The position numbers and the translations under genes are program-made. Source: JADJNW01 sp964517145 (GTDB lineage Bacteria > Bacteroidota > Bacteroidia > Chitinophagales > Saprospiraceae). Taken from it: a stretch of DNA of 64,000 nucleotides. The DNA lies in assembly GCA_964517145.1 (NCBI GenBank), contig CAZFBN010000007.1, forward strand, positions 6,291-70,290, written 5' to 3'. Shown here piece by piece: positions 50,821-60,149 of this stretch; the first letter of the stretch is position 1, and the number at the start of each line of letters is the position of its first letter. Under the pieces are notes generated by a model. The model was not told where the DNA came from. It did not search any database and worked only from the letters and a program-made list of their open reading frames with translations.

Positions 50821-53061
50821 ATGAATTATAAATATATTTTCCCCATAGCCCTTTTTTTATCACTTGGAATTTCGGGCGCAGCGCAGATGTTGCTTCGACC
50901 GGGTATCTCCATTACCCAAACGACTTTTTTTAAACCAGGCATGTATCATTTTACATCTGATAGCATTAGCGCGCCAGTTATTACAATAGAAGGTAATAAT
51001 ATTGTTGTAGATTTTAATGGGGTGGAACTAAATGGCGCTACGCCAGGTCAAACGCCTGAAACTTTTAAAGGTCTGGCAATTTTAGTAAAAAACAGCCGCA
51101 ATGTAATCATTAAAAATCTGAAAGCGAAAGGCTATAAGGTAGCGTTGATGGCGGTGGATGTGGATAGTTTGCAGTTATTAAATAGTGACTTGAGTTATAA
51201 TTTTCGGCAAAAATTATTTAGCACACGCGAGCGCGAAAATTTTCAGGATTGGATGAGTTATCATCAAAATGAAAGAGACGAGTGGCTGCGCTATGGTGCT
51301 GCGGTTTATTTAAAAAACTGTAACCATACGCTAATCAAAGGCTTACAAGTGACACATGGTCAAAATGGCATTATGATGACCAATTGTAATGACGGGCTTT
51401 TTTATAACAATATCATAGAATTTAATTCTGGAATCGGTGTTGGACTGTATCGGTCCAGCCAAAACAGCATCATGCACAATCGCCTGAATTTCAACGTAAG
51501 AGGTTACAGCCATGGATTTTATGCGCGTGGACAGGACTCTGCGGGCATTTTGGTTTACGAACAAAGTAATAACAACGTGTTTGCCTATAATTCTGTTACC
51601 CACTCTGGCGATGGCTTTTTCCTTTGGGCAGGGCAGCACACGATGGATACAGGCGAAGGTGGCTGTAATGGAAATATTTTATACGAAAATGATTTTTCTT
51701 ATGCGCCCACTAATGGCATCGAGGTCACATTTAGTAGCAATCGTATTGTAAAAAACAAACTAGAAGGCTGTACATATGGTATTTGGGGCGGTTATAGTTT
51801 TAATACGTATATTGCCGGTAATAAAATTTCAAATAATAAATATGGGATTGCTATTGAGCATGGTCAATTTAATACAATAGAATATAATGCTTTTGAAAAT
51901 AATGATATTGCCATTCAGCTGTGGGAACGCCTGACGCAGCCGGGCGACTGGGTGTATGCGAATAAGCGGGATATAAAAAGCCATGATTATAATATTCGAC
52001 ATAATATTTTTAATAATGACTCCATTCCTTTCAAAATAGCGGGGACCGCTAAAGTTGCCATTAATGATGAAAATGAATTGCTTGGTTTTGACAAATTATT
52101 AATTGCCGAAAAGCCGAATGATGCGTTTTATTTAGTTAAAAATAATATTTACGGATCGGTGCATTGGGGCGATGTGCCTGAAATCAATCACGACCGCAAC
52201 CGACTACTTGGGCAACCTCGCAAAGCATTCGATATCAATGAATTAACAGGACGAGCAAGCGGGCAGCAAAAACCCTACCCCATACCCGATAGCATGTCCA
52301 TAGCTTCCATTTTGAAAGGCGACCGCTCCTTGATACGCGTCAATGAGTGGGGACCCTATAATTATGCTTATCCAAGCATTTGGCTGGATTCGATTAATGG
52401 CGAAAATTATCAATTTGCATTGCTTGCGCCGGCAGGAACCTGGAAAATCAAGCGAACAGAAGGATTTCAACATGCGAATTTGATGCAATTGAGTGATTTT
52501 ACAAAACTGACAGGCACCAAGGAAGCAAAAGCAGAATTCCTTTTGCTAGAATTAGAATTTATTGGTAATCAAGCTATTACTAATCAATTTGGCGAATTAA
52601 TTCCTGCGGGACAACCCATTCTTATCCGATTTGAGCGCTCCGAGAAAAAATTAAACTGGACGGTTCGTTGGTATGAATATAATGAAATGACCGATCCATT
52701 ACAACAGTATGATACATTTAAAAAATTGGCACAGCAAAAACCTTTGCAAACGGCTCAGATACAGCAACTTGCTTATGTGTGGTGGAATAAACCGACGGAA
52801 GCGGTGCCCGCTGATAAATTCGCAACTTTTGCGGCAACAACGTTCAATGTCACCAAAGGTAAATATAAATTGATTTTGACCAGCGATGATGGCGTAAAAT
52901 TATATTTGGATGGTAAGTTGTTAATCAACAATTGGAGTATTCATGAGTCTTTAGTAAATGAAATCGAAGTAGAACTAAATGGGAAGCATACAATTGAAAT
53001 AGAACATTTTGATGCGGCAGGGCTTTCCAATCTTGAAATGAGCATTGAAAAAGTTTGGTGA
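50821..53061 (+). CDS. secreted right-handed beta-helix protein with C-terminal PA14 domain
   Basis: A 746-residue exported protein: signal peptide (about 1-21, SGAAQ), then a long parallel beta-helix (about 45-400, NosD/CASH type) with repeated N-x-I/V turns such as NNIVVDFNGVEL, NHTLIKGLQVTHGQNGIMMTNC, NTYIAGNKISNNKYGIAIEHG. A linker beta domain (about 500-620) follows, and a PA14 domain at the end (GKYKLILTSDDGVKLYLDGKLL) that usually binds carbohydrate. Such proteins often act on or bind polysaccharide. No catalytic residues can be assigned, and no sorting domain of type IX secretion is seen. Confidence 0.85.
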   Translation: MNYKYIFPIALFLSLGISGAAQMLLRPGISITQTTFFKPGMYHFTSDSISAPVITIEGNNIVVDFNGVELNGATPGQTPETFKGLAILVKNSRNVIIKNLKAKGYKVALMAVDVDSLQLLNSDLSYNFRQKLFSTRERENFQDWMSYHQNERDEWLRYGAAVYLKNCNHTLIKGLQVTHGQNGIMMTNCNDGLFYNNIIEFNSGIGVGLYRSSQNSIMHNRLNFNVRGYSHGFYARGQDSAGILVYEQSNNNVFAYNSVTHSGDGFFLWAGQHTMDTGEGGCNGNILYENDFSYAPTNGIEVTFSSNRIVKNKLEGCTYGIWGGYSFNTYIAGNKISNNKYGIAIEHGQFNTIEYNAFENNDIAIQLWERLTQPGDWVYANKRDIKSHDYNIRHNIFNNDSIPFKIAGTAKVAINDENELLGFDKLLIAEKPNDAFYLVKNNIYGSVHWGDVPEINHDRNRLLGQPRKAFDINELTGRASGQQKPYPIPDSMSIASILKGDRSLIRVNEWGPYNYAYPSIWLDSINGENYQFALLAPAGTWKIKRTEGFQHANLMQLSDFTKLTGTKEAKAEFLLLELEFIGNQAITNQFGELIPAGQPILIRFERSEKKLNWTVRWYEYNEMTDPLQQYDTFKKLAQQKPLQTAQIQQLAYVWWNKPTEAVPADKFATFAATTFNVTKGKYKLILTSDDGVKLYLDGKLLINNWSIHESLVNEIEVELNGKHTIEIEHFDAAGLSNLEMSIEKVW

Positions 53062-53154
53062 CGAAGAGATTATAAGACCAAGTGAAGTGCCTCCATCACT
53101 CGATCTTACACTCTCTAAATGTGTGTTCATAGTATGAGGATTCGCTAATAACAA

Positions 53155-53270
53155 GTGAGGGGTCGGTGTGTTGGTTTATCGGTGTAACGGTGTTTCGGTG
53201 TGTGGGTGTAACGGTATTTTGTTTTGGTATTATGTATGGCGTGTCGGTTAATCGGTGTTTTGGTAAATAA
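53155..53270. repeat. GGTGTAACGGTG-type simple-word repeat, copy 1
   Basis: A run of related words (CGGTGT, GGTGTAACGGT, TTGGTTTAT). The segment 53171-53192 is repeated at 60187-60207 with a single-base deletion. Intergenic in both places. Confidence 0.7.
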
Positions 53271-53332
53271 CTATTTGATTATTTGACTATCGACTATTTA
53301 ACTACTCATTACTTCCCCTTTAAAAAAGATAA

Positions 53333-53362
53333 CTGGGCAGTGATTCGTTTATCACTACCCAG
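53333..53362. other. hairpin with a C-A mismatch, element 1
   Basis: CTGGGCAGTGAT (53333-53344) pairs with ATCACTACCCAG (53351-53362): eleven pairs with one C-A mismatch after the fifth and a 6-base loop. It could end transcription of the beta-helix gene 270 bases upstream, but no T-run follows. Confidence 0.6.
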
Positions 53363-53460
53363 CCCGGAATAATAGCAACTATCTACTTATCTCCAATTGC
53401 CCTTCTGAAAAATAAAACACCCTATATTCTTGAAGCCCAAAGGCTTATATTGCAAAAGTG

Positions 53461-53647
53461 AGGGGTAGGAAAAAATACTAGATATATTCATTTTAACCTA
53501 ATTCTTCATGTTAAGACGACCTAATTTTGGATTGTAAACGATTACTCAAAGCTCAAAAAAATGTGTGCATTTAGTTTGACGTCCTACCCCTGCTGTTGGG
53601 ATAGCCTGCGCAGTGTTTACTCTATTCGCTGATAAGCTCAGGCTATC
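53461..53647. ncRNA. candidate structured RNA (unrecognised)
   Basis: AGGGGTAGGA (53461-53470) and TCCTACCCCT (53582-53591) are perfect 10-base complements 111 bases apart. Just after them GATAGCCTG (53600-53608) pairs with CAGGCTATC (53639-53647). Inside the first arm pair are smaller hairpins (TTAAC/GTTAA and AAATG/CATTT). This nesting suggests RNA structure, but strand and ends are unknown and chance pairing is not excluded. Confidence 0.3.
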
Positions 53648-53682
53648 ATGGTATCTTTCAAAGAACTCGGAAAGTAAAAAAT

Positions 53683-53709
53683 GCCCCGCGCCTTGAAGAG
53701 CGGCAGGGC
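53683..53709. other. hairpin with a C-A mismatch, element 2
   Basis: GCCCCGC (53683-53689) pairs with GCAGGGC (53703-53709): six pairs with one C-A mismatch, C on the left arm and A on the right as in elements 1 and 3, and a 13-base loop. Confidence 0.5.
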
Positions 53710-53838
53710 TTCCGAATTGCCCTATGAACAAAATTCATTTTCTCAAAGTATGTTGACGCTTGTATCGGAAAACCCTTTACAAATTCAGTTTATCAGTCTT
53801 TTCATTCTCCTATCTCCTTAAATTTTGATCCAAAAACC

Positions 53839-53872
53839 GGACGGCAGCGCCCTGAAAAAATTGCTACCGTCC
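53839..53872. other. hairpin with a C-A mismatch, element 3
   Basis: GGACGGCAGC (53839-53848) pairs with GCTACCGTCC (53863-53872): nine pairs with one C-A mismatch in the context GGCAG/CTACC, identical to the context in element 1. Confidence 0.6.
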
Positions 53873-54441
53873 AATTAAGCTAAGTGAGTCTTGGAATTTA
53901 AGGACAGATAGATTGAAAAATAAACCAGATCCAAATTAAATGTGAAATAAGAAATTTGAAATAGGAAACGGCACTGCTCACATGCGCTACCACTTCGTTT
54001 CACCATTCATTTTTCGAATTTCAACTTTGTTTTTTGTACACCATGTATTCCCTTTTGAATACGATACAAATATACACTCGAAAAAAGCGGATGCAAAACC
54101 AGCCTAATGTCCAAGTTTAAATTTCTAAAAGTGGCGTAATCTATTAAAAGTACAATTTATAAAATCATAAACAACTGTATTTCAGCATTCTAAAAATAAA
54201 ACACATTGAGCAAAAACAATTTAAGTTTAAGTTTCTAAAATTTTGAAATATTTTTTATTTTTCCAAAAAAATTCGGGGAATGGTCATTTTTCATCTAGGG
54301 AACGGTCAATATGGGTCGGTAAACGGTCGGAGTCAGGTTATATTGTGCAATAATTGAATAAAAAAAATTCAAATATCTTTTGTTTTGACAGCAATTTAAT
54401 GTTGCGAAAAGTGCCTCCATTTTGCCCAAAACACATTCACT

Positions 54442-55950
54442 ATGAAAAGCAAAACCGATTTATATCAGCTCATCAAAGCCATGTCGAAGTCGGAAAAACG
54501 CTACTTCACACTCGATGCGCAAAAGAGCGGACGCAAGGACGCGCGCTACCTGGAGCTTTTTCAAGTCATCAATGACATGGAGGCATATGACGAAGCGCCC
54601 CTGAAAGCCCGTTTTGGCAAAACGCTGCCCACCGACAAGACTTACCTTTACGAAGCCATCCTGCGCAGTATGCGCGACTACCGCAGCGCCAACTCTTATG
54701 CTGCAAGGATCAAAGAGATGATAATGGATGCGAAGTACCTGTACGAGCGCGGCTTGTATGAGCAAAGTGAGGAGCGACTGCATGCAGCTAAGGAACTGGC
54801 GGAGGAGTTGGGCGATCAATTGTCGGCAATTGATTTGAATAAGGAGCACCGCCGATTGTTAAAATATACGCGTCAAAAGGGTTATGAACAAAAATTAGAA
54901 GAATTAATACTTGAAAAAGAATTACAATTTAAACAGATCAACGAAGAATTATTATATCTGGATATTTACGATCAGTTATCTATTGAAATTTTAAAAAATA
55001 GACAGGCGCTTAAAGAAGAGCAAAAGGAAGTTTTAAAATTAAGGTTTGCGCCATTTTTTGATAATATAAAAGAAGCGCCTAAGTCCGTTCAGAACCAATT
55101 GCGATTATATCAATGTTTAGCATTATTTTATCAATTACTAAATGACACAGAAAAAATTCATCACACCTACAGCAAAATCATTGAGTGCTGGGACGCTAGT
55201 CCCAAGTACAAATCAGAAGAATTTCATCGTTACATCATTGATGTTTCTAATTTGATACACAATTTAATTTCCAATGGTAATTATTCTAATCAATTCAATC
55301 AATTATTATTGCGTTTGGAAAATGAGCGCCCCGCAAATCCGCACAATCAAAATGTTCTATTTCAAAGAATTATATCTTATAGACTTTTATATTCGATAAA
55401 TACCGGAGATTTTGCAGAAGTAAATCAGTTGGTCAAGCGCATTGAAAAAGGCTTAAAACAATTTGATATTTCCCCTAAAACAGAAATAGGAATTATATTT
55501 AATGTATCTACGCTATTATTTATGGCAGGACAATACGAATTGTGCCAAGAGTGGTCACAGAAATTAATACAGCAACGCAATTTAACCATCAATGACTCTA
55601 TACAAAGTCCTGGCAGAATTTTACACATTCTAGCAACAATGGAGACCGGAAAGTTTGAACAAACAGAATTATATATCAGAAACACAAATCGCTACCTAAA
55701 CAAACTAAGTAATAAAAATAATTTTATAATAAATACATTCAATTTAATAAAAAAAATACACTTAGGAACGCCATCCCAAGCTAAACAAGCACAAAAACAA
55801 TTACATGAATACATTCTTAGTATTCAAAATGCAAAAGAAAACGTACCACTTGGTATGGACGAATTAATTTTATACTGGTTAGAAAGCAAAATTTCAAAAA
55901 CCAGTATTTCTCAAATAGTCAAAGCTAAACTTGCTAAAGCGGCTCGCTAA
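54442..55950 (+). CDS. hypothetical helical (TPR-like) protein
   Basis: A 502-residue soluble protein, almost entirely alpha-helical. The first ~80 residues are charged and conserved-looking (LYQLIKAMSKSEKRYFTLDA, ARYLELFQVINDMEAYDE), followed by helix pairs of TPR/solenoid character (YLYERGLYEQSEERLHAAKELAEELGD split across a pair) and a C-terminal helical region. There is no signal peptide. Proteins of this layout are found across Bacteroidota without assigned role. Its stop codon overlaps that of the convergent neighbour. Confidence 0.75.
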   Translation: MKSKTDLYQLIKAMSKSEKRYFTLDAQKSGRKDARYLELFQVINDMEAYDEAPLKARFGKTLPTDKTYLYEAILRSMRDYRSANSYAARIKEMIMDAKYLYERGLYEQSEERLHAAKELAEELGDQLSAIDLNKEHRRLLKYTRQKGYEQKLEELILEKELQFKQINEELLYLDIYDQLSIEILKNRQALKEEQKEVLKLRFAPFFDNIKEAPKSVQNQLRLYQCLALFYQLLNDTEKIHHTYSKIIECWDASPKYKSEEFHRYIIDVSNLIHNLISNGNYSNQFNQLLLRLENERPANPHNQNVLFQRIISYRLLYSINTGDFAEVNQLVKRIEKGLKQFDISPKTEIGIIFNVSTLLFMAGQYELCQEWSQKLIQQRNLTINDSIQSPGRILHILATMETGKFEQTELYIRNTNRYLNKLSNKNNFIINTFNLIKKIHLGTPSQAKQAQKQLHEYILSIQNAKENVPLGMDELILYWLESKISKTSISQIVKAKLAKAAR

Positions 55951-56495
55951 CTATTGAGTGGTACTGTTTCAAAAACTAGCGTATTTCCGGCTCTTTGGAT
56001 ATTAATAAATCCTTCTCGGAGATCAAACAAATATCCTTGTGTTTCTGATTGCTGATCTTCTCGAAGTGCTACTTCAATATCTACCACCCCAATCACACAC
56101 ACCTGCCGCCGCTCGCGGATGTGCACAAAATTCCAGGTACCTTTGTCAGTAGAGATTTTAGCAGATTTTACAACAGGAATAGGCGTTCCGGCAGCGCGTT
56201 CGGAAGCTGCTTTTTCAAAGGTTTTATCACTTGTTGGAGTATCTTCCTGCGGAAATTGATCGACGGCGCTTACCACCGTGAGTTGCCCTCTGATTTCGCC
56301 AATCAGCACACCGCCAATTGCATACAAGGAAAAAGGAATGACTCTGCCACTGTCAATCAAGTAAATGGTGGTCATATCGGTGGAAAGTACAATCATATTC
56401 GGACCGTAGAGGTTGGTTCCTGGCATGGGGATTTGCTGCGCCTGGCTTCTGCTCAGGGAACTCGTCGATTTTGCCGTTGCTTTTTTCTTCGCCAT
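55947..56495 (-). CDS. hypothetical beta-rich protein
   Basis: A 182-residue protein from ATG 56495 (MAKKKATAKS); nine codons upstream have only a TTG start. A basic N-terminus is followed by a beta-rich domain with TNLYGPNMIVLSTDMTTIYL, GRVIPFSLYAIGGVLIGEI and, after a linker, WNFVHIRERRQVCVIGVVDIEV. No signal peptide and no domain I recognise. It lies immediately upstream of lpxA's stop side but is separated by 119 bases and is likely independent. Confidence 0.65.
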   Translation of the reverse strand: MAKKKATAKSTSSLSRSQAQQIPMPGTNLYGPNMIVLSTDMTTIYLIDSGRVIPFSLYAIGGVLIGEIRGQLTVVSAVDQFPQEDTPTSDKTFEKAASERAAGTPIPVVKSAKISTDKGTWNFVHIRERRQVCVIGVVDIEVALREDQQSETQGYLFDLREGFINIQRAGNTLVFETVPLNS

Positions 56496-56613
56496 TGGAG
56501 GATTAGGTTTTGGTGCTCCCAAAAGTAAGACGAAAGTTTAACAGTTCAAAAATTTGTCTTTTGAAAGTTTAGGGCTTACAATTGAAGTTTTTGTTAACTT
56601 CGACCTATACGAT

Positions 56614-57462
56614 TTAATCTTCGTCGCGCACGCCTTTTTCCTCGCTTTTTACTTTACTGCCATTGATTTGGCGAAAGCCTTTCATAATGCCGATTTCATT
56701 GTCGTTGGCTTCTTGTATAAATTCAAGGATACGTTCGCGGTCACCGCTTGGGGTAATTTCCTGTTCAATGATTTTTACAGCGTTGGAAATTTTATAACCC
56801 TTTACAAAAAGAATACGATAAATATCTTGAATTTGATTAATTTGTTCTGGAGTGAATCCACGCCGTTGCAAACCGATCACGTTTACACCGGCATAAGACA
56901 GTGGTTCGCGCGCGGCTTTCACATAGGGTGGCACGTGCTTGCGCACCAGCGAAGCGCCGGCGATGAAACTGTGTGCTCCAATGCGAATGAATTGCTGCAC
57001 CGCAACCAAGCCCTCCAGGATTGCCCAGTCTTCAATTTCAACATGCCCGGCGAGTGTGACATTGTTGGCAAGGATGACATGATCGCCCAACTGACAATCG
57101 TGTGCAACGTGGACGTATGCCATGAGCAGGCAATTTTTGCCTACCACGGTACGATTGGCATAGGAGGTGCCTCGATTCACCGTTACGTACTCCCGGATGG
57201 TGGTATTGTCACCAATTTCTGCGGTGGTTGTTTCGCCCTGAAATTTCAAATCCTGGGGAATGCCAGAAATAACAGCGCCTGGAAAGATTTTACAATTTTT
57301 ACCAATGCGGGCACCGTTGTAAACAGTTACGTGCGACCCAATCCAAGTGCCATCGCCAATTTCCACATCTTGGTCAATATAGCAAAAAGGTCCAATTTGA
57401 ACGTTTGCCCCGATTTTTGCATCCGGGTGCACAACAGAGAGGGAATGGCTGGAATGATTCAT
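56614..57462 (-). CDS. lpxA: acyl-ACP--UDP-N-acetylglucosamine O-acyltransferase
   Basis: A 282-residue LpxA, which adds the first 3-hydroxyacyl chain to UDP-GlcNAc in lipid A synthesis. The N-terminal two thirds form a left-handed beta-helix of hexapeptide repeats (VHPDAKIGANVQIGPFCYI, HVAHDCQLGDHVILANNVTLAGH, split by turns) with the catalytic His in MAYVHVAHDC, then the C-terminal helical domain (LQRRGFTPEQINQIQDIYRI). It begins 2 bases after the lpxC-fabZ stop and is surely co-transcribed with it. Confidence 0.95.
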   Translation of the reverse strand: MNHSSHSLSVVHPDAKIGANVQIGPFCYIDQDVEIGDGTWIGSHVTVYNGARIGKNCKIFPGAVISGIPQDLKFQGETTTAEIGDNTTIREYVTVNRGTSYANRTVVGKNCLLMAYVHVAHDCQLGDHVILANNVTLAGHVEIEDWAILEGLVAVQQFIRIGAHSFIAGASLVRKHVPPYVKAAREPLSYAGVNVIGLQRRGFTPEQINQIQDIYRILFVKGYKISNAVKIIEQEITPSGDRERILEFIQEANDNEIGIMKGFRQINGSKVKSEEKGVRDED

Positions 57463-57464
57463 TT

Positions 57465-58856
57465 TTATGAACGCTTGACGATTTGAGCCGTTAATTCAGC
57501 TTCTGAAACGATTTTATTTCCTACGTACGCAGTACCCTGCATCTGTACAATGCCTCGCCGAATGGGCGATAGCAGTTCCATTTTTAACAAGACGGTATCT
57601 CCGGGTACTACTTTATTTTTGAATTTGGCGTTTTCAATTTTCAAAAAATAGGTATCCCAGTTGCCTGGGTCTTCTACGGTAGAAAGCGCCAAAATGCCGC
57701 CGGTTTGCGCCATTGCTTCAATTTGCAATACACCCGGCATCACTGGATTGTTGGGAAAATGCCCCTGAAAATAAGATTCATTGAAGGTGACGTTTTTAAC
57801 GCCAACAACATGATTTTCAGACAGTTCAATGATTTTATCAATCAGTAAAAACGGATGCCGATGCGGTAGCCATTCTTCAATGCGTTGCGTGTTGAATAAA
57901 GGTTCTTCATCAGGATTGTAGCGCGGCTTGCCTTTCAGCTTGCGTTGCTCCTGATAATGTTTTTTGAGCACTTTGGTAAACTCTGCATTAGTGCGATGCC
58001 CTGGCTTAGTCGCAACAATTCTACCTTTGATCGGAATGCCTAACAAGGAAATATCCCCGACTACATCCAGCAATTTGTGCCGCGCCGGTTCATTGCGAAA
58101 ATGCAGCTTCAAGGTATTCAAAATACCTTCTTTTTCTACTTTCACGCTAGGTTTGCCAAGCATTTGCGCCAGTTCGTCGAGTTCGTCCTGCGACACCACA
58201 CGATCCACTATAACGATGGCATTGTCCAAATCGCCTCCCTTGATAAGATTTTGTTTGAACAAAAACTCCAACTCGTGCAAAAAAACAAAGGTACGACAAG
58301 GTGCAATCTCTTTCTCAAAGTCAGTAATGGTACGCAATTCGGCGTATTGCTGCCCTAGCACATCCGAGTTAAAATCAATGAGGGTAGTAACCTCAAATTT
58401 TTCGGAAGGCAATGCCATCATTTCCGAACCTGTTTCCGCATCGCGGAAAAAAATGGGTTCCTGAATTTCAAAATATTCTCGTTCCTCATTTTGAACCTGA
58501 ATACCTGCCTGTCGGATTGCTTTTACAAAAGGTTGCGCGCTGCCGTCCATAATCGGTACTTCTGGTCCGTCAATCTGTAGTAGTACATTATCCACTTCCA
58601 AACCTACCAATGCTGATAGTACGTGTTCCACCGTGCTTACCTGAGCTTCTCCAGCTTTGAGGGTAGTGCCTCGCTGGGTAGAAACGACGCGGCTTACTTC
58701 TGCCGCTACCACTGGTTGCCCGTCCAGGTCCACCCGTTGAAATTTAATACCGTGGTTCTCGGGGGCTGGTTGAAAAGTCAAGGTGACATTAGTGCCGGTA
58801 TGCAATCCTACGCCGCTTACAGCAACCGGCTGTTGAATCGTATTTTGTTTCGCCAT
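57465..58856 (-). CDS. lpxC-fabZ: LpxC-FabZ fusion: UDP-3-O-acyl-GlcNAc deacetylase / 3-hydroxyacyl-ACP dehydratase
   Basis: A 463-residue bifunctional protein, a fusion usual in Bacteroidota. LpxC part (about 1-305): GVGLHTGTNVTLTF, the zinc-ligand TVEHVLSAL and HKLLDVVGDISLLG, with catalytic residues near the second zinc motif. FabZ part (about 320-463): LPHRHPFLLIDKI with catalytic His, GHFPNNPVMPGVLQIEAMAQ with Glu on the hot-dog helix. The first domain commits the pathway to lipid A; the second dehydrates 3-hydroxyacyl-ACP for fatty acid synthesis, so one chain balances both uses of 3-hydroxyacyl-ACP. Confidence 0.96.
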   Translation of the reverse strand: MAKQNTIQQPVAVSGVGLHTGTNVTLTFQPAPENHGIKFQRVDLDGQPVVAAEVSRVVSTQRGTTLKAGEAQVSTVEHVLSALVGLEVDNVLLQIDGPEVPIMDGSAQPFVKAIRQAGIQVQNEEREYFEIQEPIFFRDAETGSEMMALPSEKFEVTTLIDFNSDVLGQQYAELRTITDFEKEIAPCRTFVFLHELEFLFKQNLIKGGDLDNAIVIVDRVVSQDELDELAQMLGKPSVKVEKEGILNTLKLHFRNEPARHKLLDVVGDISLLGIPIKGRIVATKPGHRTNAEFTKVLKKHYQEQRKLKGKPRYNPDEEPLFNTQRIEEWLPHRHPFLLIDKIIELSENHVVGVKNVTFNESYFQGHFPNNPVMPGVLQIEAMAQTGGILALSTVEDPGNWDTYFLKIENAKFKNKVVPGDTVLLKMELLSPIRRGIVQMQGTAYVGNKIVSEAELTAQIVKRS

Positions 58857-59072
58857 AATTCGCTATCGGCTAAAATTTTTGCAAAGATATTTATTTTTGT
58901 GAGTGTACCGAATTAGAATCGTTTTGCTACTCAACTGCATGAATATGTTGCGGATTATAAGAATTGTTTATTGAATAGAATCGATTGATAATTTCGTAGC
59001 CAATTGAAAATCAACAATTAGCATTGTCAAAATTGTAAGTTTTAAGGGCAAAGAACGCTCGTTGCAAAAATA

Positions 59073-60122
59073 TCAACGCTTCTCATCCTTCGTTTCCTTT
59101 CCATTGAATTGTTGTTCTAGCTTTAACAACTTTTTATACAGTTCTGGCAATCTTTTAAAAACAGCATGTGATCTCACAAAATCACTGTACGCAAATGCAG
59201 GATATCCAAATAATGCGGTATTTGGCTCTTTTACATTAGAAGCAATGCCACTTTGTGCTTGAATCTGCGTACCATCTGCAATGGTAAGATGCCCAACAAA
59301 GCCCACCTGCCCACCAATTCTGCAGTTTTTACCGATTTTGGTGCTGCCCGCCACACCGACTTGCGCAGCAATCACAGTATTTTCGCCGATTTCTACATTG
59401 TGTGCAATTTGAACCAGGTTGTCAATTTTTACGCCAGATCGAATCGTGGTGGAACCAATAGAAGCGCGATCGATGGTACAATTGGCACCAATTTCTACAT
59501 CGTTTTCGATAACGACATTGCCGGTTTGCGGAATTTTTTTATAAGTGCCATCCCCTTGCGGTGCAAAGCCAAACCCATCGCTGCCAATAACAACATTGGA
59601 ATGTATCACGCAATTATCGCCGATTTTGCAGGCATACATAATTTTGACACCCGGGAAAATACGAACATTTTTGCCGATTTCTACGGCATTGCCAATGTAC
59701 ACCTGGTCGCCAATGTGGCTCCCCTCCCCTATGCGCACGTTGCCTTCGACCACCGCAAACCGCCCAACTGAGACGTCGGCAGCAAGCTGCGCGTCCGGGT
59801 GAACGTAAGCCATTTTGTCGATGCCGCTTGTTGTATTAATTTGATTTCCAAAGCGTTCTAAAAGAAAAGACAAAGCGCTGTACACATTTTCTACCCGAAT
59901 CAGCGTCGCGCTAATGGGCTTTTTGGGTACAAATGCCTGACTCACCAACAGTACCGAAGCGGTGGTAGTGTAAGCGTATTCTTCGTAATTGTCGCGAGCA
60001 AGAAAACTAATCGTGCCCTCGCCGCCTTCTTCTATTTTGCTGGGACGGCTCACCTTGATTGCCGGGTCGCCTTCCACTGTTCCGTTGAGTAATTGCGCTA
60101 TTTCCAGTGCTGACAGTTGCAT
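59073..60122 (-). CDS. lpxD: UDP-3-O-acylglucosamine N-acyltransferase
   Basis: A 349-residue LpxD, which adds the second 3-hydroxyacyl chain, on nitrogen, in lipid A synthesis. The N-terminal uridine-binding domain (MQLSALEIAQLLNGTVEGDP, ISFLARDNYEEYAYTT) precedes a left-handed beta-helix (RIGEGSHIGDQVYIGNAVEIG, split by turns), then a helical end (LPELYKKLLKLEQQF). The catalytic His lies in LVQIAHNVEIG. A 216-base gap separates it from lpxC-fabZ, so it may have its own promoter or be the first gene of the same unit. Confidence 0.95.
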   Translation of the reverse strand: MQLSALEIAQLLNGTVEGDPAIKVSRPSKIEEGGEGTISFLARDNYEEYAYTTTASVLLVSQAFVPKKPISATLIRVENVYSALSFLLERFGNQINTTSGIDKMAYVHPDAQLAADVSVGRFAVVEGNVRIGEGSHIGDQVYIGNAVEIGKNVRIFPGVKIMYACKIGDNCVIHSNVVIGSDGFGFAPQGDGTYKKIPQTGNVVIENDVEIGANCTIDRASIGSTTIRSGVKIDNLVQIAHNVEIGENTVIAAQVGVAGSTKIGKNCRIGGQVGFVGHLTIADGTQIQAQSGIASNVKEPNTALFGYPAFAYSDFVRSHAVFKRLPELYKKLLKLEQQFNGKETKDEKR

Positions 60123-60149
60123 GCGGCAAAGGTAGAAAAAAATTATTGT

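Larger units (their letters stand above)
53062..54441. other. 1.4-kb gene-free stretch rich in hairpins
   Basis: No convincing gene on either strand. It starts with simple-word repeats (53155-53270). A block of inverted repeats runs from 53333 to 53872 (listed separately), and AT-rich sequence reaches to the next gene. Known structured RNAs (tmRNA, RNase P, SRP) were looked for by their conserved words and not found. The block could hold an unrecognised RNA or simply be an accumulation of intergenic repeats. Confidence 0.55.

Noticed and set aside
53546..53731. 61-codon reverse frame in the 1.4-kb gap
   Set aside because: It lies across the hairpins, has no signal peptide or domain, and no promoter or ribosome site.
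53400..53880. Known RNA gene (tmRNA, RNase P RNA, SRP RNA, 6S RNA)
   Set aside because: None of the conserved words of the first three is present on either strand by eye, and no tRNA-like end is visible. 6S cannot be excluded but there is no positive evidence.
56554..57486. 310-codon forward frame antisense to lpxA
   Set aside because: It is a mirror of the strongly conserved lpxA frame, produced by the hexapeptide-repeat codon pattern; no plausible protein features.
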